From: Rudaeicoccus suwonensis | GTDB taxonomy: Bacteria; Actinomycetota; Actinomycetes; Actinomycetales; Dermatophilaceae | Direction of reading: 5' to 3' | Assembly: GCF_007829035.1 (NCBI RefSeq) | Contig: NZ_VIVQ01000002.1 | Coordinates: 1-64,000 of the forward strand | Length of the DNA: 64,000 bases | Shown here: in pieces, positions 56,730 through 64,000 of the stretch | Numbering within the stretch: the stretch's first letter is position 1 | How the letters are laid out: each line of letters begins with the position of its first letter | Made by a program: the position numbers and the translations under genes | The notes under the pieces: model-generated | Databases searched by the model: none | Seen by the model: only the letters and a program-made list of their open reading frames with translations | What the model was told of the DNA's origin: nothing

Positions 56730-58253
56730 ATGACTCTGCTGAAGCGAGAAGAGTGGCAGCATTTTGTCCGCGATGTCGACTGGACGCTGTCGTACGTCGA
56801 TGACGAGGCGGTGTATCCCGATTGGCTCGCCGGCACCGGCAAGGTGCCCCGGGATGCGTGGCTCAAGTGGGAGGAGGGGTACAAGGTCTCGTATCCCGAG
56901 TACGTCTACACACAACGCGAGAAGGAATCGGCGACATACGCCGTCAAGAACGCACTGCAACGTACGCCCACCTTCGACCACCTCGACGAAGGATGGAAGT
57001 CGGCGACGAAGATGCATTTCGGCGGTGTCGCACAGGTCGAATACACAGCGATGCTCGCCGAGTTGAAGATGGCACGCTTCGGACTCAACGGCGCCTGGCG
57101 AAACATGGCTGTCTACGGTCAACTCGACGAACTGCGCCACCAGAACCTCACCACGTTCTTCGGCCATGCCCTCGTTGAGAAGGACCCGCAATTCGACTGG
57201 ACCCAGAAGACCTACAGCACGAACGACTGGGTGCCAATCGCGTTGCGTACCTTGTTCGACGGCTTCATGACGACATCCAACACAGTCGACTGTGCTCTGA
57301 TGCTGCCTCTCACCTTCGAGACGGGCTTCACCAATCTGCAGTTCGTCGCGCTGTCGGCGGACGCGCTGGAAGCCGGGGACGTCAACTTCGCCAGCATGAT
57401 CTCCTCGATCCAGACCGACGAAGCGCGGCACTCTCAACAGGGCGTCGCAACGTTGGAGATCCTCGTCGAGCACGACCCGGCACGCGCACAGTGGGTCATC
57501 GACAAGGGCTTTTGGGCGAACGCTCGGGCCTTCGCCGCGTTGACGGGGCCTGCGATGGACTACTACACCCCACTCGAACACCGGAAGCAGTCGTACCGGG
57601 AGTTCATGGAGGAATGGATCGTCGATCAGTTCATCCGGACGATCGAGGACTACGGCTTGAAGAAGCCGTGGTTCTGGGACGAATTCATGCGGTCCCTCGA
57701 CATCTGGCACCACAGCCTCCACATGGGTCTGTGGACGTGGCGCCCGACATTGTGGTGGAAGCCGAAAGCAGGCGTTTCCGCAGAAGAACGCGACTGGCTG
57801 CACGAGAAGTACCCGAACTGGGAGACGGTCTACGGCGACAAGTGGGACGTCATCATCGACAACATCAACGCCAACAACGTCGAAGCGACCCTGCCGGAGA
57901 CATTGCCATGGTTGTGCAGCACCTGCCACCTCCCTGCGTGCAACCCAACCCAGGGCCGCGACGGCAGCTGGCGCGTCCGTGACACCTCGCTGAGTTACAA
58001 CGGCCAGACCCTCCACTTCTGCTCGATGGGGTGCCGGCAGATTTGGTGGAAGGACCGGGACAACGTCAACCACCAGACGCTGGTCGACAGGTTCTTGGCC
58101 GGTCACATCCAACCGATGACGGTGCCCGGACTGCTCGACTACATGGGCATCACCCCCGAGGTCATGGGAGACGATCCCGACTACGAGGCATGGACTCGCG
58201 ACTACGTCGGACGCGAAGCCAGCGGCCTGATCACCATCGGTGGTGCCGCATGA
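56730..58253 (+). CDS. tmoA: Soluble diiron monooxygenase hydroxylase alpha subunit (TmoA type)
   Basis: 507 residues. All six iron ligands occur at the TmoA positions: E104, E134 and H137 (DELRH), E197 (FETGF), E231 and H234 (DEARH). The gating T201 and pocket F176, F196 and F205 are also conserved. TmoA G103 is valine and I100 is valine here, which should narrow or reshape the pocket. A C-terminal YHS-like module has five cysteines (C396, C399, C404, C431, C435). The N terminus MTLLKREEW fits the toluene-4-monooxygenase/isoprene monooxygenase group. Overlaps the next gene by 4 bp. Confidence 0.95.
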   Translation: MTLLKREEWQHFVRDVDWTLSYVDDEAVYPDWLAGTGKVPRDAWLKWEEGYKVSYPEYVYTQREKESATYAVKNALQRTPTFDHLDEGWKSATKMHFGGVAQVEYTAMLAELKMARFGLNGAWRNMAVYGQLDELRHQNLTTFFGHALVEKDPQFDWTQKTYSTNDWVPIALRTLFDGFMTTSNTVDCALMLPLTFETGFTNLQFVALSADALEAGDVNFASMISSIQTDEARHSQQGVATLEILVEHDPARAQWVIDKGFWANARAFAALTGPAMDYYTPLEHRKQSYREFMEEWIVDQFIRTIEDYGLKKPWFWDEFMRSLDIWHHSLHMGLWTWRPTLWWKPKAGVSAEERDWLHEKYPNWETVYGDKWDVIIDNINANNVEATLPETLPWLCSTCHLPACNPTQGRDGSWRVRDTSLSYNGQTLHFCSMGCRQIWWKDRDNVNHQTLVDRFLAGHIQPMTVPGLLDYMGITPEVMGDDPDYEAWTRDYVGREASGLITIGGAA

Positions 58254-58573
58254 GCACGACACCGATGCCGGAGGTAGTTGCCGACGAGCAAGCACCTGAG
58301 CTGGTGCCGCTCAACGCAATCTTCTGGACTGATTTCGTCCAGATCCTCGTGCCCGTCACGACGGCCAACACGATCGACGAGGTGGCGGCGGCCGTCGCGC
58401 ACCACTCGGAGGGTAGACGGGTGCGTGCCCTGCCGCATCCCAAGATCGTGATTCACCACGGTCGTCGCCTCCCTGGGCACATGACCGTTGCAGAAGCCGG
58501 CATCAAGCCACTCGACCACGTGACCGTCGACTACGACCTCACTTCGGATCTGCCAGAGGAAACCGCATCATGA
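58250..58573 (+). CDS. tmoB: Monooxygenase hydroxylase gamma subunit (TmoB type)
   Basis: 107 residues with the ubiquitin-like small subunit pattern: LVPLNAIFWTDFVQILVPV, then TIDEVAAAVAHHSEGRRV and GIKPLDHVTVDYD. It completes the (alpha-beta-gamma)2 hydroxylase. ATGA overlaps on both sides. About 20 residues longer at the N terminus than TmoB of Pseudomonas mendocina. Confidence 0.88.
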   Translation: MSTTPMPEVVADEQAPELVPLNAIFWTDFVQILVPVTTANTIDEVAAAVAHHSEGRRVRALPHPKIVIHHGRRLPGHMTVAEAGIKPLDHVTVDYDLTSDLPEETAS

Positions 58574-58890
58574 ACAATCCCGTCGGTCCCGTACTGCGCC
58601 ACGGCGACGACGTCGACCAGATCATCGCCGCCATCGAGGACGACAACCCGGACACGGACATCGAGGTCACCGATCGCGGCGCCTACATCAGAGTCCACGC
58701 CGAGGACAGCCTCGAACTCACCGAAGCAACATTGCAGGAACACCTGGGCGCGGACTACCGGATCCGCTCTCTCGAGGTCGCCATGTCGTCCTTTGCCGGT
58801 CGAGTTTCGACCGAGAGCGATCGCATTCGCTGGGAGTCGGCCGAGGCCGCCAAAACGCGTGTCACCACCACCCAAGGAGCGCTGTCATGA
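58570..58890 (+). CDS. tmoD: Monooxygenase effector (coupling) protein, TmoD type
   Basis: 106 residues. VGPVLRHGDDVDQIIAAIEDDNPDTDIEV and the following AYIRVHAEDSLELT match the cofactorless regulatory protein that binds the hydroxylase and tunes oxygen activation and access. It follows the gamma gene directly; in tmo operons it comes after the Rieske gene. ATGA overlaps on both sides. Confidence 0.9.
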   Translation: MNNPVGPVLRHGDDVDQIIAAIEDDNPDTDIEVTDRGAYIRVHAEDSLELTEATLQEHLGADYRIRSLEVAMSSFAGRVSTESDRIRWESAEAAKTRVTTTQGALS

Positions 58891-59948
58891 ACGACCAACC
58901 CGTCGATTTGGGCACCGATCACGTCGCGCCACGCAAACCGCGTCAGCGCAAAATGCGGACCTTCAGCGCCTTCGGCGATGTGCGCCGGCTGCCAAGTGAG
59001 TACGAAGTGGTCACGCACGCTCAGAACTGGAACACCCGGGCCAACAAGTCCAGCGTCTTCGAGCAGAATCCGTCGTCGCCCGGCAACCTGTGGTTCCTGA
59101 CCTACCGCGAGCACTCGCCGCTCAGCGCCCCGGATTGGGAAGGCTTCCGCGATCCGGACAAGATCGCATACCGCTCCTACGTCAACCTCCAGGCGACGGA
59201 GCAGACCAAGCTCGATGGCGTGCTCGAGCAGTATGCCGATGCGGATCGGACCCTCGACCCCGACCAGGTCACCCGTCTCGGGATGGTGATGACACCTTCC
59301 CGCTATCTGGTGCACGGCTTCCAGCAGGCGGAGGCATACATCGGCTTCATTGGACCGACGTCCTATGTCACCAGTGCAGCCGGCTACGCCAACGCCGACT
59401 TCCTGAGACGGGTGACGACCATCGCCTACCGAACTCGCTCGTTGCAACTGGCTCACCCCACATCCGGGATCGGAACCGACGAGCGGCGTCTGTGGGAGAC
59501 CCATCCGGCCTGGCAACCGGCACGCGAAGCGATCGAGCGTGCATTGATCGCCTACGACTGGGGTGAGTCGTTCACCTCACTGAACGCGGTGCTTGCTCCG
59601 ACGCTCGACGATTTCCTCCTACGGCAACTCGGCGATGTCAGTCGCGCAGCCGGCGACGAGCAGACCTGGCTGGTGTCGAGCCTGTTGCGAGCGGACAGCG
59701 CTCGTCGGGACAGATGGAGCGCCGCCCTCGTCCGCTATGCCCTTGAGCAACGACCTGGCAACGAGAAGCCGCTGCGCAAGTGGATTGATCGCTGGTCGGA
59801 GCGCGCCGACGAGGCTGTGGCTGCTCTCGCCCCGTTCCTCGGACGCTCCACGGATGACGCATTGGCCGGTGTTCGCGAAAGCCGCGCCGCGCTGCACGCG
59901 CTCATGTTCGACGAGTCCACCACACCCGCGCGGGCGATCGGCGAGTGA
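58887..59948 (+). CDS. tmoE: Monooxygenase hydroxylase beta subunit (TmoE type)
   Basis: 353 residues of the ferritin-like fold lacking iron ligands: RTFSAFGDVRRLPSEYEVVTH, NPSSPGNLWFLTYREHSPL, and a TPSRYLVHGFQQAEAYIGFI helix. Length slightly above the 306-330 usual for TmoE owing to a charged N-terminal extension and an Ala/Arg-rich C terminus. Overlaps flanking genes by 4 bp. Confidence 0.92.
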   Translation: MNDQPVDLGTDHVAPRKPRQRKMRTFSAFGDVRRLPSEYEVVTHAQNWNTRANKSSVFEQNPSSPGNLWFLTYREHSPLSAPDWEGFRDPDKIAYRSYVNLQATEQTKLDGVLEQYADADRTLDPDQVTRLGMVMTPSRYLVHGFQQAEAYIGFIGPTSYVTSAAGYANADFLRRVTTIAYRTRSLQLAHPTSGIGTDERRLWETHPAWQPAREAIERALIAYDWGESFTSLNAVLAPTLDDFLLRQLGDVSRAAGDEQTWLVSSLLRADSARRDRWSAALVRYALEQRPGNEKPLRKWIDRWSERADEAVAALAPFLGRSTDDALAGVRESRAALHALMFDESTTPARAIGE

Positions 59949-60280
59949 CTGCGATGGGCGACACCTTGGCACAGCAGTGGCATGTCGTTTCTCATCTGGA
60001 CGACCTCTGGGAAGGCGAGATGGTCGCAGTCGATGTCCAGGGGCAGTCCGTACTCCTGGTCAACGTGGACGGGGATGTCTTCGCCTACCGAAACCGGTGC
60101 CCTCACCAGGAATGGCCGCTGGACGACGGAGACCTCGACGGCGAGAAACTGACCTGCGCCCAGCACCTGTGGGAGTTTGACGTGTCAACCGCAGAGGGCA
60201 TCAATCCCGCCAATACGACCTTGGTGCGGTACGCGTGCTCGGTCGACGATGACGGCGCCATCTCGGTGAGCTTGCCATGA
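59945..60280 (+). CDS. tmoC: Rieske-type ferredoxin (TmoC type)
   Basis: 111 residues from the GTG overlapping the tmoE stop (ATG at 59954 is the alternative). The Rieske [2Fe-2S] ligands are C52-P-H54 and C71-A-Q-H74 with 16 residues between. It carries electrons from the reductase to the hydroxylase. HLWEFDVSTAEGINP is typical of the T4MO ferredoxin. Position after tmoE differs from the A-B-C-D-E-F order. Confidence 0.93.
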   Translation: MTAMGDTLAQQWHVVSHLDDLWEGEMVAVDVQGQSVLLVNVDGDVFAYRNRCPHQEWPLDDGDLDGEKLTCAQHLWEFDVSTAEGINPANTTLVRYACSVDDDGAISVSLP

Positions 60281-61533
60281 CACGGTGCGTGATCATCGGC
60301 GGTGGCGTCGCTGCTGCCTCCACCATCGCGGGACTGCGCGACCGCGGCTTCGACGGCGACATCACTCTGGTGGGAGACGAACCTCATGTGCCCTACGAGC
60401 GGCCGCCGTTGTCGAAGGAATTCCTCACGGGCGCCTGGGGATTGGCCGACATCCAGATCAATTCCCCCGGTTGGTATGCCGATCACGGCGTGGTCCTCGC
60501 GCTCGGCGTCAGAGCCGAAACAGTCGACGTCTCGAACCATTGCGTCGTCCTCTCTGACGACCGTGTCATCGACTACGACACCGTGGTGCTTGCCACTGGT
60601 TCGCGTGCTCGCGTACTTCCCGGTTTCGCAGGCGAGCGCGTCCACGCCATACGTACCGTCGCCGACACGACACGTCTCGTGGACAGACTGGAGCGAGGGC
60701 GCCACCTGGCGATCCTCGGGGGCGGCTTCGTGGGGTGCGAGGTGGCTGCCGTCGCCGTCGAACGTGGTTTGCAGGTAACGCTTTTCGAGCCGGGCGATCG
60801 TGTCCTGCAGCGCATCGGTGCGACAGAGATCGAGCTGGCGATCGGGCGGGTCCATGCCGAGCGCGGGGTCGACATTCGGACCGGCGTGCATGTGACATCG
60901 ATGCTTGAGACGACTGCAGGGGTCGAACTGACCACCACTGATGGCATGGTGCTGTGCGACGACCTGCTGGTGGGGGTGGGATCGATCCCGAACACCGAAA
61001 TTGCAGTCCAGGCAGGGCTGAACGTCTCGGACGGGGTGACCACGGACGAGTTCGGGCGGACATCAGCTGATGACGTCTTCGCCATCGGCGATGTCGCTTC
61101 CCGATTCCATCCCACGCACGGTCGTCACATCCGCGTCGAGCACCACGACACGGCGATGCGGCACGGGCAGTATCTGGCCCGCACACTCACCGGTGAACCC
61201 ACCGCTTTCACTGAGGAGCACTACTTCTGGTCACACCAGTACGACCACCAGATCCAGTCGGTCGGCGGCCACTACTCAGGCCCGGGCACACGCGTGCTGC
61301 GAGGCTCGCTTCACAGCCTGTCCTTGTCGGTGATCACGATGCACGAGAACCGAATTCGCTCGATTGTCGCTCTGGACAGACCCCGCGACATACTGCAAAT
61401 CCGGAAGCTGATCGGCACCCCTCACAACGTCACCGAAGCCCAACTGGCCGACGAGGGATTCGACCTCAAAAGCCTGGCGCCGCCACGGCAACGACCGACG
61501 ACGACACGCAACCGGGAGAGGGTCCGCGCATGA
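60277..61533 (+). CDS. FAD-dependent ferredoxin reductase (BphA4/ThcD type)
   Basis: 418 residues with two Rossmann motifs (VIIGGGVAAASTI near residue 5 and LAILGGGFVGCEVA near 145) and the FAD motif DDVFAIGDVAS. This is the two-nucleotide-domain reductase of dioxygenase and P450 systems. It is not the TmoF/IsoF type, which joins a plant ferredoxin domain to an FNR module; no CxxxxCxxC cluster is present. It should reduce the Rieske protein with NADH. Confidence 0.93.
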   Translation: MTRCVIIGGGVAAASTIAGLRDRGFDGDITLVGDEPHVPYERPPLSKEFLTGAWGLADIQINSPGWYADHGVVLALGVRAETVDVSNHCVVLSDDRVIDYDTVVLATGSRARVLPGFAGERVHAIRTVADTTRLVDRLERGRHLAILGGGFVGCEVAAVAVERGLQVTLFEPGDRVLQRIGATEIELAIGRVHAERGVDIRTGVHVTSMLETTAGVELTTTDGMVLCDDLLVGVGSIPNTEIAVQAGLNVSDGVTTDEFGRTSADDVFAIGDVASRFHPTHGRHIRVEHHDTAMRHGQYLARTLTGEPTAFTEEHYFWSHQYDHQIQSVGGHYSGPGTRVLRGSLHSLSLSVITMHENRIRSIVALDRPRDILQIRKLIGTPHNVTEAQLADEGFDLKSLAPPRQRPTTTRNRERVRA

Positions 61534-62267
61534 CCATCAGCCTCGCCGAAGCCACCGAGATCCGCGCTCGCGAATCGCAACTGCGGATTGTGGCAGCGGA
61601 CGCTTCAGCCGCCATCTCGCTGGTACGTGGAATGGGTGCCGTCCAGGCACGGAATCTCTTGCGATTCGGCCCCGGGCGCACCTACGAACAAGTCGCCAGG
61701 CTGCTGGACAAAGCGCTCGCGAAGTCGGGCACCTGCGGTCATGGCGGCGACACGCTCGTCGTCGCCGGCGGCACGGCAACAGCAGTCGACGACATCGTCC
61801 GGATCCGGCGCAAGGCACACGGCGTCGCGGACTGGATCAGCAGCCCGGCGAGCGACGTGACGATCACGTTGCGACCTCAGGGTCTCGTCGCGACAGATGA
61901 GCAGCAACGCGCCGACAGTGCACCATCAGAACCCGCGCCGACAAGACACGCCGAGAACCCGGCCGAACTGAGGGTTCGCGACGCGCTCTACGACGTCATC
62001 GATCCTGACCTCGGCGTCAACGTCGTCGATCTCGGCTTCGTCAGAGAGATCACGCTCGACGAGGCGGGCGAAGTGACCATCGTCATGACCCTCACCTCGG
62101 CGGCTTGCCCGCTCACGGAGGTGATGGAACGCAACATCTCGGCCGTGCTCTCGGATCAGGTTCGGGCGTTCCGCCTGCAGTGGGAGTGGTTGCCGTCGTG
62201 GAAACCGTCCGACATCAGTGCCGATGGCCGCGAGCAGCTGCAGGCAATCGGCTTCTCGCACTTCTGA
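61530..62267 (+). CDS. Fusion of a ribosomal-protein-uL22-like domain with a MIP18/DUF59 iron-sulfur assembly domain
   Basis: 245 residues. Residues 15-116 align over their whole length with ribosomal protein L22: the LVRGMGAVQARNLLRFGPG helix-turn, ARLLDKALA helix, LVV strand, RIRRKAHGVADWI loop and VTITL end strand correspond in order and spacing. A linker of about 30 polar residues follows. Residues 147-245 are a MIP18/PaaD-type domain (VIDPDLGVNVVDLGFVREI, TLTSAACPLTEVM, with C193). MIP18 proteins help mature Fe-S or diiron enzymes. Its place in the operon suggests a maturation or assembly factor for this monooxygenase. The L22 reading is pattern-based. Confidence 0.78.
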   Translation: MTISLAEATEIRARESQLRIVAADASAAISLVRGMGAVQARNLLRFGPGRTYEQVARLLDKALAKSGTCGHGGDTLVVAGGTATAVDDIVRIRRKAHGVADWISSPASDVTITLRPQGLVATDEQQRADSAPSEPAPTRHAENPAELRVRDALYDVIDPDLGVNVVDLGFVREITLDEAGEVTIVMTLTSAACPLTEVMERNISAVLSDQVRAFRLQWEWLPSWKPSDISADGREQLQAIGFSHF

Positions 62268-62300
62268 ATTCGCAGACACGACTACTAGGAGTCTCACCTC

Positions 62301-62696
62301 ATGACCGAACCTGTTTCTGTGCCCCACCCGGTGACGGTTGACACTCTCGAACAGCTCATGGTCGCGTTCAACGCCCACGATCTGGACGCGATCATGGAGT
62401 TCTTTGACGAGGACTGCTCCTTCGACACCTCTCAAGGCCCTGAACCGTACGGCAGTCGGCTGGTGGGCAAGAAGGCGGTGCGCGAGGGCCTGGCCGCCCG
62501 GTTCACGTCGATTCCAGACGTTCAGTATGCCGCCGACCGGCACTGGGTCAGTGGCAGTCTCGGCGTCTCAGAATGGCTTGTCACAGGAACAACCAGTGCC
62601 GGTGACTCGATCCGCGCGCGCGGCTGCGACCTGTGGGAGTTTCGCGACGGCAGGATCGCGCGCAAGGATTCGTACTGGAAGTCCGTCGGCGCGTGA
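62301..62696 (+). CDS. NTF2-like protein 3
   Basis: 131 residues; AGGAG 12 bp from the ATG. NTF2 fold with LVAFNAHDLDAIMEFFDEDCSF at the start and RGCDLWEFRDGRIARKDSYWK at the end, the commonest ketosteroid-isomerase-like pattern. It differs strongly from the two upstream NTF2 proteins, so they are not recent duplicates. The stop overlaps the GTG start of the aldehyde dehydrogenase. Confidence 0.82.
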   Translation: MTEPVSVPHPVTVDTLEQLMVAFNAHDLDAIMEFFDEDCSFDTSQGPEPYGSRLVGKKAVREGLAARFTSIPDVQYAADRHWVSGSLGVSEWLVTGTTSAGDSIRARGCDLWEFRDGRIARKDSYWKSVGA

Positions 62697-64000
62697 CACG
62701 TCAGCTCGAGGCGCTTGATCCGGGTCGCGCCATCCTGATCGGCGGGATCTGGAGAGCATCTGAGTCAACCTTCGTCGTCGACGATCCCGCAACAGGTCGT
62801 CCGCTGACGCGCGTCGCCAACGGCACATCCGCCGACGCCACAGCGGCCGTGAACTCAGCGGCGACGGCCTTCGGCGACTGGCGTCACGTGCCGCCACGGG
62901 AACGATCAGAGTTGCTGCGCCACGCTTTCGACCTGATGATGCGCGACGCGGACGAGATCGCCGGAGTGATCAGCGCGGAGAACGGCAAGTCATCGGCCGA
63001 CGCACGTGCAGAGGTGACGTATGCCGCGGAGTTCTTCCGCTGGTTCAGCGAGGAGGCGGTGCGCGGCACGGGCGCCTACGGTGTGGCGCCATCCGGTGGT
63101 GCGCGCACTGTGGTCACCCACCACCCCATCGGCGTCGCAGCTTTGGTGACGCCGTGGAACTTCCCCGCCGCGATGGCGACGCGGAAACTTGCTCCGGCCC
63201 TCGCAGCCGGATGCACCGCTGTGCTCAAGCCGGCCGCGGAGACCCCGCTCACTGCGATCAAGATCGCCCACCTGCTCGAAGAGGCGGGCTTTCCGCCCGG
63301 TGTCGTCAACCTCGTGCCCACGACATCGGCCGCCGCTGTCGTCACCGCGTGGCTGGACGATCCACGAGTTCGCTTGCTCTCGTTCACCGGATCGACAGCG
63401 GTCGGCAAACAGTTGTTGCGTCAGGCGGCCGATCGCGTTGTCGTGACCGCGATGGAACTCGGAGGCAATGCCCCATTCATCGTGGCCGACGACGCCGACC
63501 TCGAACTGGCAGTCGACGCAGCGGTCGTTGCGAAGTTGCGTGGCGGAGGGCAGGCATGCACCGCCGCGAACAGGTTCTACGTGCACGCGAGCGTCATCGA
63601 CCGGTTCGCGGTCATGCTCGGCGCGCGATTCGCAGCTCACCGTGTCGGTGCGGCAACCGACGGTGCAGACATCGGTCCGCTCGTGAGTGCTCGAGCCGTC
63701 GCAGAGATCACCCGCAAGATCGACGAAGCAGTCGAGGCGGGTGCGACAATCGCTCACCGCAGTCCGATTCCGGAAGGATCCGGCGGCTACTTCCTCGGCC
63801 CGGTCGTGCTGACCGATGTGCCCGCCGACGCGCGCCTCATCGTCGAGGAGACCTTCGGACCTGTCGCCCCTCTGGTGTCGTGGACTGATGAAGCCGACCT
63901 CCTGACGCAGGTGAATGCCTCCGAGTTCGGTCTTGCGGCGTACGTCTTCAGTCGCGACCTTGAACGTGCCCTACGCATTTCCGAGGAAGTCGAGGCGGGC
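62693..64000 (+). CDS. NAD(P)-dependent aldehyde dehydrogenase, truncated by the window end
   Basis: 436 codons are visible; the frame is open at the window edge. Starts at a GTG that overlaps the preceding stop (GTGA). Motifs: TPWNFPAAMATRK, FTGSTAVGKQLL, general base MELGGNAPF, catalytic cysteine in GGGQACTAANRF, and EETFGPVAPL. The pattern is closest to succinate-semialdehyde dehydrogenase-type enzymes. In this operon it should oxidise the aldehyde product of the monooxygenase route. Confidence 0.92.
   Translation, partial: MTRQLEALDPGRAILIGGIWRASESTFVVDDPATGRPLTRVANGTSADATAAVNSAATAFGDWRHVPPRERSELLRHAFDLMMRDADEIAGVISAENGKSSADARAEVTYAAEFFRWFSEEAVRGTGAYGVAPSGGARTVVTHHPIGVAALVTPWNFPAAMATRKLAPALAAGCTAVLKPAAETPLTAIKIAHLLEEAGFPPGVVNLVPTTSAAAVVTAWLDDPRVRLLSFTGSTAVGKQLLRQAADRVVVTAMELGGNAPFIVADDADLELAVDAAVVAKLRGGGQACTAANRFYVHASVIDRFAVMLGARFAAHRVGAATDGADIGPLVSARAVAEITRKIDEAVEAGATIAHRSPIPEGSGGYFLGPVVLTDVPADARLIVEETFGPVAPLVSWTDEADLLTQVNASEFGLAAYVFSRDLERALRISEEVEAG

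Overview
The window is a 64 kb chromosomal stretch from a high-GC actinobacterium. Lsr2, ClpC, a two-gene LigD, the tilS-hpt-ftsH-folE-folP-folBK-DUF3180 series, a CGNR-type regulator and a stand-alone NuoD together point to the order Micrococcales. A Dermacoccaceae-like member is my best guess, but the family is inference. No prophage, transposase, integrase, CRISPR array or rRNA is visible. One tRNA gene (tRNA-Thr, CGT) is present.

Layout. 0-5 kb: an ArgA-type acetyltransferase, clpC, an unusual HPr-kinase/PqqD fusion protein and a low-molecular-weight phosphatase. 5-11 kb: a DNA repair block (ku, two separate LigD proteins, an MGMT and an Ada-AlkA fusion) that also encloses lsr2 and a small membrane protein too short for routine gene calling. 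11-18 kb: panC, a DUF2520 protein, a MidA-family methyltransferase, secreted and membrane proteins, a CGNR regulator divergent from an EamA exporter, and a stand-alone nuoD. 18-23 kb: two paralogous secreted proteins sharing a CRP-like promoter, a GNAT protein and a choice-of-anchor surface protein. 23-30 kb: a conserved housekeeping run on the minus strand, tilS-hpt-ftsH-folE-folP-folBK-DUF3180, whose fol genes overlap by 4 bp. 30-36 kb: a repeat-rich zone with several unrelated tandem arrays and a dispersed inverted/direct repeat bracketing an AbiEi/DUF559 gene; dacB and ppa also lie here. 36-48 kb: MFS/GntR, hydrolases, a P450 operon, an ABC exporter with two unlike ATPases, an aldehyde dehydrogenase and tRNA-Thr. 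48-54 kb: a peptidase lipoprotein, holB-tmk, a pectin-lyase-like accessory domain protein and a serine beta-lactamase-type hydrolase.

54.7-64 kb: a tightly coupled catabolic operon for a soluble diiron monooxygenase of the toluene-4-monooxygenase type (order A-B-D-E-C-reductase). It is preceded by a DJ-1/PfpI protein and two NTF2-like proteins. It is followed by a protein joining a ribosomal-protein-L22-like domain to a MIP18 iron-sulfur assembly domain, a third NTF2-like protein and an aldehyde dehydrogenase cut by the window edge. Most neighbours overlap by 4 bp (ATGA/GTGA). The likely flow is hydrocarbon to epoxide or alcohol (monooxygenase), then to a ring-opened or isomerised product (NTF2-like proteins), then to aldehyde and acid (dehydrogenase), with the fusion protein serving cluster or complex maturation. 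This operon is the strongest candidate for an under-described system.

A second window-wide signal is strong over-representation of the heptamer GTATGNC (complement GNCATAC) on both strands and in all reading frames.
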